64,000 nucleotides of DNA from Shewanella livingstonensis. Lineage in GTDB: Bacteria; Pseudomonadota; Gammaproteobacteria; Enterobacterales; Shewanellaceae. Shown one piece after another: positions 57,608 to 64,000 of this stretch. The stretch covers positions 1,684,001 to 1,748,000 of the forward strand of contig NZ_CP034015.1 of NCBI RefSeq assembly GCF_003855395.1, given 5' to 3'. A program made the position numbers and the translations under genes. Position 1 is the first letter of the stretch; every line of letters begins with the position of its first letter. The notes below the pieces were generated by a model. That model worked only from the letters and a program-made list of their open reading frames with translations. It did not search any database and had not been told where the DNA came from.

Positions 57608-58528
57608 ATGTCGAGCATTTTAGATTCAGTAAATAAACGTACCCAACTTGTCGGGCAAAACAGACTCGAGCTATTATTGTTTAGGCTTAACGGCCGTCAA
57701 CGGTTTGGCATTAACGTATTTAAAGTGAAAGAGGTGTTGCAATGCCCACCACTGACTACGTTACCTAAATTAAACCGCTATGTTAAAGGTGTTGCTCATA
57801 TTCGTGGTGCCACTATTTCGGTTATCGATTTAAGTGCAGCAACGGGTGGACGCCCGCTGACATCAACGGAAAATTGCTTTATTATCATTTCCGAATATAA
57901 CCGGAGTGTTCAAGGGTTTTTAGTCAGTTCTGTTGAGCGTATTATCAACATGAATTGGGAAGCAATTATGCCTCCGCCACAAGGTTCTGGTCGCTCTTCT
58001 TATTTAACCGCAGTGACAGAAATTGAAGGCGAGTTGGTTGAGATTTTAGATGTTGAGAAAATTCTTGATGAAATTTCGCCGGTTAAGACCTCTATCAGTA
58101 AAGAACTTAGTGAAACCTTAACTATCGATAAAGATCAGCATTATCACATTATGGTTATTGATGATTCTGCAGTGGCACGTAAACAAATTATTCGTTCGTT
58201 AGAGTCGTTAAATCTGCAAATAGATACCGCTAAAGATGGTAGAGAAGCGTTAGAAAAATTGAAAAGTATTGCTGCAGAAATGGATGATGTATCAGTTGAG
58301 ATCCCATTAATTATTTCTGATATTGAAATGCCTGAAATGGATGGCTATACCTTAACAGCTGAAATTCGTAATGATCCAAAATTAAAGAATATAAAAGTAG
58401 TATTGCACACATCGTTAAGTGGTGTATTTAATCAAGCAATGGTACAAAAAGTAGGGGCTAACGATTTTATTGCTAAGTTTAACCCCGATGAATTAGCCGC
58501 AGCGGTTAACAAACATTTGAGTTTATAA
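57608..58528 (+). CDS. cheV: Chemotaxis coupling protein CheV
   Basis: 306 residues. The N-terminal CheW-like domain (about 20-155; FGINVFKVKEVLQCPPLTTLP, VKGVAHIRGATISVIDL) couples receptors to CheA. The C-terminal receiver domain (about 180-306) has the phosphorylation Asp in IISDIEMPEMDG. It may act as a phosphate sink or for adaptation. It precedes cheR, the usual order in the flgA-flgB interval of polar flagellates. Confidence 0.94.
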   Translation: MSSILDSVNKRTQLVGQNRLELLLFRLNGRQRFGINVFKVKEVLQCPPLTTLPKLNRYVKGVAHIRGATISVIDLSAATGGRPLTSTENCFIIISEYNRSVQGFLVSSVERIINMNWEAIMPPPQGSGRSSYLTAVTEIEGELVEILDVEKILDEISPVKTSISKELSETLTIDKDQHYHIMVIDDSAVARKQIIRSLESLNLQIDTAKDGREALEKLKSIAAEMDDVSVEIPLIISDIEMPEMDGYTLTAEIRNDPKLKNIKVVLHTSLSGVFNQAMVQKVGANDFIAKFNPDELAAAVNKHLSL

Positions 58529-58599
58529 ACCTTTAATTGTTGCAAGAGATTGCAACAATTAAAGAGTGGGTTCATAGGCTTACATATTAGGAAGTTAAT

Positions 58600-59433
58600 G
58601 TGACAGATAAATCACTTGCTGAAGCAGAGTACAATCAATTTAGACTGTTTTTAGAGCAGCATAGCGGTATTGTGTTAGGTGAGAACAAACAATATTTAGT
58701 CCGCAGTCGTTTAGCGCCTTTGATGGGGAAGCATAATTTACCTTCTTTGTCTGAAGTGGTTAAAAAGTCGATGAAACCTATCGAGCGTCAACTGCGTGCT
58801 GAAGTGATAGATGCGATGACCACCAATGAAACCTTATGGTTTCGAGACCGTTATCCATTTGAGTTACTGCACAATACTCTGCTGCCAGAATACAGTAAGC
58901 TTGGTAGACCATTAAAAATATGGTCGGCAGCATGTTCTTCAGGGCAAGAACCCTACTCGTTAGCCATGACGGTGTTGGAATATCAACAACGTAAACCTGG
59001 CGCTTTACCGGGCGGCGCGACGATTCAGGCAACAGACTTATCACCTTCTATGCTAGAGCGTTGTAAGAATGCTGAATACGATGGTTTAGCACTTGCTCGT
59101 GGTTTGTCTGAAGAGCGTAAACGTCAGTTTTTTGATGCTTTACCTTCAGGCAACATGAAAGTAAAAGATAATGTGAAGCGTTTAGTTAACTTTAGAGCCC
59201 ACAATCTACTTGAAAGTTATAGTTTATTAGGTAAATACGATATTATTTTTTGCCGTAATGTATTGATTTATTTTGCGCCAGAGGCAAAGACCAAAATTTT
59301 GCGGCAATTTGCTGCCGCACTTAATCCAAAAGGTATTTTATTTTTGGGTGCGTCAGAATCTCTTGCCGGATTAACCGAAGAATTTAATATGGTTCGTTGT
59401 AACCCTGGTATTTATTATCAAAAGAAAACCTAA
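58600..59433 (+). CDS. cheR: Chemotaxis protein methyltransferase CheR
   Basis: 277 residues. Methylates glutamates of chemoreceptors with S-adenosylmethionine for adaptation. The N-terminal helical domain (1-75) is followed by the SAM-binding fold with IWSAACSSGQEPYSLAM, ATDLSPSMLERC, YDIIFCRNVLIYF and LFLGASESL. Start at GTG 58600, since AGGAAG lies at 58588-58593; no better ATG. Probably cotranscribed with cheV, followed by a terminator. Confidence 0.95.
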   Translation: MTDKSLAEAEYNQFRLFLEQHSGIVLGENKQYLVRSRLAPLMGKHNLPSLSEVVKKSMKPIERQLRAEVIDAMTTNETLWFRDRYPFELLHNTLLPEYSKLGRPLKIWSAACSSGQEPYSLAMTVLEYQQRKPGALPGGATIQATDLSPSMLERCKNAEYDGLALARGLSEERKRQFFDALPSGNMKVKDNVKRLVNFRAHNLLESYSLLGKYDIIFCRNVLIYFAPEAKTKILRQFAAALNPKGILFLGASESLAGLTEEFNMVRCNPGIYYQKKT

Positions 59434-59460
59434 TTAAAGTAATAGCTTAATCTATTTACA

Positions 59461-59484
59461 ATGCCGACATTCGTCGGCATTTTT
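59461..59484 (+). terminator. Terminator after cheR
   Basis: The stem ATGCCGAC / GTCGGCAT has an ATTC loop and is followed by TTTTGTTTTTG. Confidence 0.85.
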
Positions 59485-59518
59485 GTTTTTGTCCTTTATT
59501 CGTTTAAAAATTAAATTG

Positions 59519-59536
59519 TTGGCATAACCTTTGCTT
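59519..59536 (+). promoter_or_regulatory. Sigma54 promoter of flgB operon
   Basis: TTGGCATAACCTTTGCTT has GG (59521-59522) and GC (59533-59534) 10 bases apart and TTTGC at -12. It is 34 bases upstream of the flgB start. Confidence 0.85.
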
Positions 59537-59569
59537 TATTTCTACCAGTTAGCTGATGGAGGCAATTTT

Positions 59570-59968
59570 ATGGCGATTAATTTCGATAATGCATTAGGTG
59601 TTCACCAATATTCTTTGGGCGTTCGAGCTCAAAGAGCAGAAGTGATTTCAAGTAATATCGCCAATGCCAATACTCCTCATTATAAAGCACAGGATGTTAA
59701 TTTTGCCTCTGCTATGCAAGCGGCAAGCTCACATCAAAAGGGCTTGAGTATGAGCCAAACCACAGAGAAACATTTTGATTTAACGGCGTTGAGTCAACAA
59801 CATGTTCAATATCGTATGCCAAATCAGGCAGATACTGGTGATGGTAATACTGTTGATACACAGAAAGAACAAGCCGCATTTATGCAAAATGCGCTCGAAT
59901 ACCAAATGTCATTAGGCTTTCTTGAAGGAAAGTTTAATGGTATGCGTAAAGCATTGCGAGGTGATTAA
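59570..59968 (+). CDS. flgB: Flagellar basal-body rod protein FlgB
   Basis: 132 residues from ATG 59570, which follows GGAGG at 59558-59562; the earlier in-frame ATG at 59531 lies within the promoter. Family features: HQYSLGVRAQRAEVISSNIANANTPHYKAQDVNF at the N-terminus and the C-terminal EQAAFMQNALEYQMSLGFLEGKFNGMRKALRG. It forms the proximal rod. First gene of the flgBCDEFG operon. Confidence 0.95.
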   Translation: MAINFDNALGVHQYSLGVRAQRAEVISSNIANANTPHYKAQDVNFASAMQAASSHQKGLSMSQTTEKHFDLTALSQQHVQYRMPNQADTGDGNTVDTQKEQAAFMQNALEYQMSLGFLEGKFNGMRKALRGD

Positions 59969-59970
59969 TC

Positions 59971-60387
59971 ATGAGTTTATTTAATATTTTCAATGTTTCA
60001 GGTTCGGGTATGTCTGCGCAGTCAGTGCGTTTGAATACTACCGCCAGTAATATTGCCAATGCGGATTCTGTGTCTAGCAGTGTCGATAAAACCTATCGCG
60101 CACGCCACCCTGTTTTTGAAGCTGAAATGCTAAAAGCCAATGGCCAACAAAACAGTTCGCCTGGTGTTAGCGTAAAAGGCATTGTTGAAAGTAACAAACC
60201 ATTATTAAAAGAATACTCGCCAGACCATCCTATGGCAGATGGTGATGGTTTTATCTACAAACCTAATGTCAATGTGATGGAAGAAATGGCCGATATGATT
60301 TCTGCATCACGCTCTTATCAAATGAACGTTCAGGTGGCTGATGCGACTAAATCTATGTTGCAACAGACGTTAAGGATGGGTAAATAG
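59971..60387 (+). CDS. flgC: Flagellar basal-body rod protein FlgC
   Basis: 138 residues. N-terminal FNVSGSGMSAQSVRLNTTASNIANADSV and C-terminal YKPNVNVMEEMADMISASRSYQMNVQVADATKSMLQ match FlgC of the proximal rod. It starts 2 bases after flgB and continues the operon. Length fits the family (134 in E. coli). Confidence 0.96.
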   Translation: MSLFNIFNVSGSGMSAQSVRLNTTASNIANADSVSSSVDKTYRARHPVFEAEMLKANGQQNSSPGVSVKGIVESNKPLLKEYSPDHPMADGDGFIYKPNVNVMEEMADMISASRSYQMNVQVADATKSMLQQTLRMGK

Positions 60388-60410
60388 TATGATGACTCAA
60401 GGAGGTAACA

Positions 60411-61196
60411 ATGAGCCTCATTAATTCTTACAGTCAGTCTTTACCGCAACAATCCAGTAGTGCTTCTAATACCAGCGCTACTACGAAAAGCTCAGTACAG
60501 ACAAATACAACTGGCACTACAACTGGTAATCCTTTTCTTGACGGCATTCGTTTGCCTGAAGAGAGTGCTATTCCTGAATCAAAAGATCAGATGTTAAAGC
60601 AAGAAGATTTTTTTGCTTTACTCAGTCAGCAGTTGTCGATGCAAGATCCTTTTAAACCGGTTGATAATGATCAAATGATTGCTCAAATGGCATCATTTTC
60701 GACAGTGGATGGTATTTCAAACCTTAATGATGAAATTCTTAATCTCAATACGGTCATGAGTTCTAGCCAGGCGTTACAAGCTTCAGGCCTGGTGGGTCGT
60801 AAAGTACTTATTCCATCTGATACCGGTGCTATTTCGACTGAAAGCTCTGAGATTAAGGGGGTTATTAGTACACCATCTGCAATCGAATCGATTACGGTTA
60901 GGGTTGAGGATGAGTCGGGCCAGCTTATTAAGAGCTTTAATGTTGACGGCAGTAAAGGCGGCAATATTGATGTGACTTGGGATGGCTTAGATAAAAATGG
61001 CGACCCTGCCAAAGCGGGTAGTTACGCGATTAAGGCCAGTGGTAAAGTTGATGGAACGTCACAAGATTTAGCCGTATCGACTTACGCTCATGTTACCAGT
61101 GTGTCATTGGGCACAGTCGCGACCGGAGCCATTTTGAATTTGCGTGGAGTAGGCGGAATTAAGTTATCTGACGTACTCGCAGTATCTGAAACATAG
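60411..61196 (+). CDS. flgD: Flagellar hook-capping protein FlgD
   Basis: 261 residues. The Ser/Thr/Gln-rich N-terminus is followed by the FlgD signature (QEDFFALLSQQLSMQDPFKPVDNDQMIAQMASFSTVDGI) and a Tudor/FnIII-like C-terminal domain with the SGQLIKSFNVDGSKGGNIDVTWDGLDKNG segment. It caps the growing hook to allow FlgE assembly. In the flgBCDEFG operon, 23 bases after flgC with AGGAGG upstream. Confidence 0.95.
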   Translation: MSLINSYSQSLPQQSSSASNTSATTKSSVQTNTTGTTTGNPFLDGIRLPEESAIPESKDQMLKQEDFFALLSQQLSMQDPFKPVDNDQMIAQMASFSTVDGISNLNDEILNLNTVMSSSQALQASGLVGRKVLIPSDTGAISTESSEIKGVISTPSAIESITVRVEDESGQLIKSFNVDGSKGGNIDVTWDGLDKNGDPAKAGSYAIKASGKVDGTSQDLAVSTYAHVTSVSLGTVATGAILNLRGVGGIKLSDVLAVSET

Positions 61197-61256
61197 TACG
61201 CCCAATAACAGATTATTGGCTGTATTAATAAATGAATTAATTGTGAGAGGTGATCT

Positions 61257-62645
61257 ATGTCATTTAACATTGCACTGAGTGGTATTGCTGCCGCGCAAAA
61301 AGACTTAAATACAACGGCGAATAACATCGCTAACGTCAATACTATTGGTTTTAAAGAGTCGCGAGCAGAATTTGCCGACGTATATGCCAATTCTATTTTT
61401 TCTAACAGTAAAACCGCTGTGGGTGGTGGTGCAACTACCACACAGGTTGCACAGCAGTTTCATCAAGGTAGCTTACAATTTACCAGCAACTCGTTGGATA
61501 TGGCGATCAGTGGTGGTGGCTTCTTTGTTACCTCATCAGAACTAGGCTCTCAAGATCAGTCATACACCCGTGCTGGTGCGTTTAAAGTTGACTCAGCCAA
61601 TTATATGGTCGACTCAGCAGGTAATTTTTTACAAGGTTTCCCAGTGGATGAAGATGGTAACTCGACTTCTGTGAGTTTAACCACCACTCAGCCGATTAAA
61701 ATTCCAGACACGGCCGGTAGCCCTGTGCAAACTAAAAATGTTGGTTTGCAGATGAATCTTAATGTCAGTGAAACAGCATTAGACCCAGCTAATTTTAACC
61801 CTGCAGATTCCGACACCTTTAATAATTCCACCTCAGTGACGATTTATGATTCATTAGGTGAATCGCACATTATGACCACTTATTTCATTAAACCGACCAA
61901 TGGTTCATTTACAGGCGAAAGTAATTGGGTGGCATTTTATGCAGTTGATGGTGACCCTGTGGATGTAGCAAGTGGCGCTGGGACTTATAATACCGACAGT
62001 GATGGAGATGGTGCCGGTGGTGGTGCTGGTGATGTAGCTGGTACCGCATCAGCAGCCAACCCTAGTGGTGTTGGCACATGGTCAGGTGCGGTGCTTAAAT
62101 TTAACTCTGTTGGTGCTTATACAGGCAGTGATCCAGCCACTATTACCACTGAAGCATTAGGTGCCGGAGGTGCTGGTGCTTTAGGCCCTGGAGCCGATGG
62201 TACTCAAGCCCTTACGATAAAATTTAATAGCCCAACTCAGTATTCATCTCCGTTTGAAGTGACCGAATTGACTCAAGATGGTATTACCGTGGGTCGATTA
62301 ACCAATGTTGGTATTGGTTCCGATGGTTTAATTACCGCCAGTTACAGTAATGGCTCAACGGTTCCGTTATCGCGAGTGGCTTTAGTTCGTTTTGCTAATG
62401 AGCAAGGACTTACTCAGGTGGGTAACACCTCTTGGAAAGCCAGTTTAGATTCAGGAGCCGCATTAGCTGGAGAGGCCAATAGCGGTACATTTGGTAGTAT
62501 TCGTTCATCTGCGCTTGAACAATCAAACGTTGATTTAACCACAGAGCTGGTTGATTTAATCTCGGCTCAGCGTAACTTCCAGGCTAACTCGCGTACGCTT
62601 GAAGTTAACAATACTTTGAACCAAACCATATTACAGATCCGCTAA
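61257..62645 (+). CDS. flgE: Flagellar hook protein FlgE
   Basis: 462 residues, somewhat longer than E. coli FlgE (402). N-terminal FNIALSGIAAAQKDLNTTANNIANVNTIGFKESRAEF and C-terminal SNVDLTTELVDLISAQRNFQANSRTLEVNNTLNQTILQIR are typical. The extra length is in the central exposed domain, with Gly/Ala/Asp-rich stretches (DSDGDGAGGGAGDVAGTASA and GAGGAGALGPGADG). It forms the hook. Preceded by GAGAGGTG and followed by a hairpin at 62698. Confidence 0.96.
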   Translation: MSFNIALSGIAAAQKDLNTTANNIANVNTIGFKESRAEFADVYANSIFSNSKTAVGGGATTTQVAQQFHQGSLQFTSNSLDMAISGGGFFVTSSELGSQDQSYTRAGAFKVDSANYMVDSAGNFLQGFPVDEDGNSTSVSLTTTQPIKIPDTAGSPVQTKNVGLQMNLNVSETALDPANFNPADSDTFNNSTSVTIYDSLGESHIMTTYFIKPTNGSFTGESNWVAFYAVDGDPVDVASGAGTYNTDSDGDGAGGGAGDVAGTASAANPSGVGTWSGAVLKFNSVGAYTGSDPATITTEALGAGGAGALGPGADGTQALTIKFNSPTQYSSPFEVTELTQDGITVGRLTNVGIGSDGLITASYSNGSTVPLSRVALVRFANEQGLTQVGNTSWKASLDSGAALAGEANSGTFGSIRSSALEQSNVDLTTELVDLISAQRNFQANSRTLEVNNTLNQTILQIR

Positions 62646-62697
62646 TTTTACGCTTACGTTTACCTTTACCTTATTAATTTATGTTTACGTGATAATA

Positions 62698-62721
62698 GGT
62701 GTTGCCGTTTACGGCAACACC
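62698..62721 (+). terminator. Hairpin after flgE
   Basis: GGTGTTGCCG / CGGCAACACC stem with a TTTA loop; no strong T tract, so it may be partial. Confidence 0.55.
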
Positions 62722-62878
62722 TTGCCTTTCCCCTTGTTATCCCTCGTTACTCTTTGTGACTCCTTGTTAGTACCTCCCAAGTGTTGATTGATTGTTTTTT
62801 GACACCCACCGTGACTCATTATTTATTTTATTATTCAATTTCAGACGATTACTGTATCTAAAAATACCGCTCTCCTCA

Positions 62879-62896
62879 TTGGCATGATGCTTGCTT
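62879..62896 (+). promoter_or_regulatory. Sigma54 promoter of flgF
   Basis: TTGGCATGATGCTTGCTT has GG (62881-62882) and GC (62893-62894) 10 bases apart. It is about 48 bases upstream of the flgF ATG. Confidence 0.82.
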
Positions 62897-62942
62897 GTTC
62901 TGTGTATATAGTATTTTTGCAGAAAGTTTGACGGAGCAAAAA

Positions 62943-63686
62943 ATGGACAAATTTCTTTATATTGCCATGAGTGGCGCAAAGCAAGGTATGAATGCCCTAG
63001 CAGTGAGTGCGAACAATCTTGCTAACGCCAATACTGATGGATTTAAAGCTGACATGGTCCAGGCCCGTTCAATGCAAGCATTTGGTGAAGGCTTGCCTAC
63101 TCGGGTATTTTCGATGATGGAAAGCCCCGGCAGTAACTTTAATGGCGGTCCGATTAAAACCACCGGACGCGATCTTGATATTGCAGTTAAAGGCGATGGT
63201 TGGCTTGCAGTACAAGCCGCTGATGGTTCAGAAGCTTATACCCGTGCAGGTAGTTTAAAAATTGACAGTACTGGCTTGTTATTAAATAGCAGTAATCGCC
63301 CGGTAATGGGCGCTTCGGGTCCAATTGTGTTGCCTATCCCAGTTGAAAAAATAGAAATTTCGGCCAACGGTATTATTTCAGTACGCCCGCAAGGCGCTAC
63401 CGCTGAAGTAATAGAAGAGGTTGCGCGGATTAAATTAGTTAATCCGGGCAACGAAAACCTAATGCGTGGTGAAGATGGTTTGTTCCGTCTAACTGCGGGT
63501 GGCAATGCGCCGAACGACCCTGGTGTTGAAATTGAACGTGGTGCGGTTGAAGGCAGTAACGTCAATTCAGTACATGAAATGGTCGCCATGATTGATATTC
63601 AACGTCAATACGAAATGCAAGTCAAAATGATGAAGAACGCTGAAGAGATTGATCGAGCGTCCACTTCCTTGATGAGAATTAGTTAG
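62943..63686 (+). CDS. flgF: Flagellar basal-body rod protein FlgF
   Basis: 247 residues from ATG 62943 with ACGGAG upstream; an in-frame ATG at 62895 is rejected since it lies in the promoter. N-terminal FLYIAMSGAKQGMNALAVSANNLANANTDGFKADMVQA and C-terminal GSNVNSVHEMVAMIDIQRQYEMQVKMMKNAEEIDRA are typical of FlgF in the rod. Followed 11 bases later by flgG. Confidence 0.95.
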   Translation: MDKFLYIAMSGAKQGMNALAVSANNLANANTDGFKADMVQARSMQAFGEGLPTRVFSMMESPGSNFNGGPIKTTGRDLDIAVKGDGWLAVQAADGSEAYTRAGSLKIDSTGLLLNSSNRPVMGASGPIVLPIPVEKIEISANGIISVRPQGATAEVIEEVARIKLVNPGNENLMRGEDGLFRLTAGGNAPNDPGVEIERGAVEGSNVNSVHEMVAMIDIQRQYEMQVKMMKNAEEIDRASTSLMRIS

Positions 63687-63697
63687 GAGTAATTATT

Positions 63698-64000
63698 ATG
63701 CATCCAGCGTTATGGATAAGTAAAACCGGTGTCGACGCCCAGCAAACTAACATTGCCGTTATTTCAAATAACGTGGCTAACGCCAGCACGGTGGGATTTA
63801 AAAAAAGCCGTGCAGTTTTTGAAGATTTACTCTATCAAACGGTAAATCAAGCCGGTGGTATTAGCTCAGAAAACAGCAAGTTACCTAATGGTTTAAACAT
63901 TGGTGCGGGTACTAAAGTGGTTGCCACCCAAAAAATGTTTACCCAAGGCAACATGCTGACTACCGATAACTCATTAGATTTAATGATTGAAGGTTCGGGC
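63698..64000 (+). CDS. flgG: Flagellar distal rod protein FlgG, 5' part
   Basis: The first 101 codons are visible, starting at ATG 63698 with TAGGAG upstream; the gene runs off the window end. The N-terminus HPALWISKTGVDAQQTNIAVISNNVANASTVGFKKSRAVFEDLLYQ is the FlgG pattern, with the ...GTKVVATQKMFTQGNML and SLDLMIEGSG segments that follow in the family. It forms the distal rod. Partial only because of the window edge. Confidence 0.95.
   Translation, partial: MHPALWISKTGVDAQQTNIAVISNNVANASTVGFKKSRAVFEDLLYQTVNQAGGISSENSKLPNGLNIGAGTKVVATQKMFTQGNMLTTDNSLDLMIEGSG

Overview
The window reads as chromosome of a marine gammaproteobacterium, almost certainly Shewanella. The order of housekeeping genes (yfgM-bamB-der, xseA/guaB-guaA, tadA, mltF/purL, cydABX), the H-ring type polar flagellar genes (flgO, flgP, flgT), the GlyGly-CTERM protein and the moderate AT content all fit that genus. 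The species cannot be decided from sequence alone.

Layout. 0-3.5 kb: yfgM, bamB, der. 3.6-10.4 kb: a DUF3565 protein, a small membrane protein and a b561-type cytochrome, then an apparent redox operon (TlpA-like thioredoxin, DUF4266 lipoprotein, DUF3570 outer-membrane protein, ApbE-family flavin transferase, OmpR-type regulator) followed by a histidine kinase. 10.5-16.6 kb: a PhoPQ-like two-component operon with a PepSY protein, a DUF3300 protein, a GlyGly-CTERM protein and an OmpA lipoprotein. One direct-repeat motif (GTTCA-N6-GTTCA type) recurs upstream of three of these units and is probably the regulator's box. 16.7-17.0 kb: a 263-bp MITE-like element. 17-30 kb: xseA, guaB, guaA, two unknown small genes, tadA, mltF, purL, then an unannotated small transcription unit with a 26-codon ORF. 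30.4-33.3 kb: cydA-cydB-cydX. 33.7-42.2 kb: a chemoreceptor, an RND efflux pair with a divergent TetR regulator and two palindromic operators, and an outer-membrane protein.

42.3-64 kb is flagellar: flgO-flgP and flgT, then flgN-flgM-flgA, cheV, cheR and flgBCDEF plus the start of flgG. Sigma54 (GG-N10-GC) sites precede flgT, flgA, flgB and flgF, and a sigma28 site precedes flgM. This locus is interrupted by a decayed genomic island of about 8.8 kb next to a tRNA-Arg(CCU) gene (45,064). The island holds small ORFs, a TPR-like gene broken by an in-frame TAG, the C-terminal remnant of a phage-type replication endonuclease with two in-frame TGA codons, two diverged copies of an integrase C-terminal remnant flanking a YHYH protein, and one large intact gene (47,647-52,215). 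That gene encodes a 1522-residue protein with an N-terminal Cap4/DUF4297-like nuclease domain, a P-loop STAND/NACHT-like ATPase and a long C-terminal region. Its architecture matches Avs-type anti-phage sensors.

The two most promising items are this STAND nuclease and the ApbE/DUF3570/DUF4266 redox operon, where the DUF3570 protein carries a segment (DSLTGASAS) resembling the ApbE flavinylation motif.
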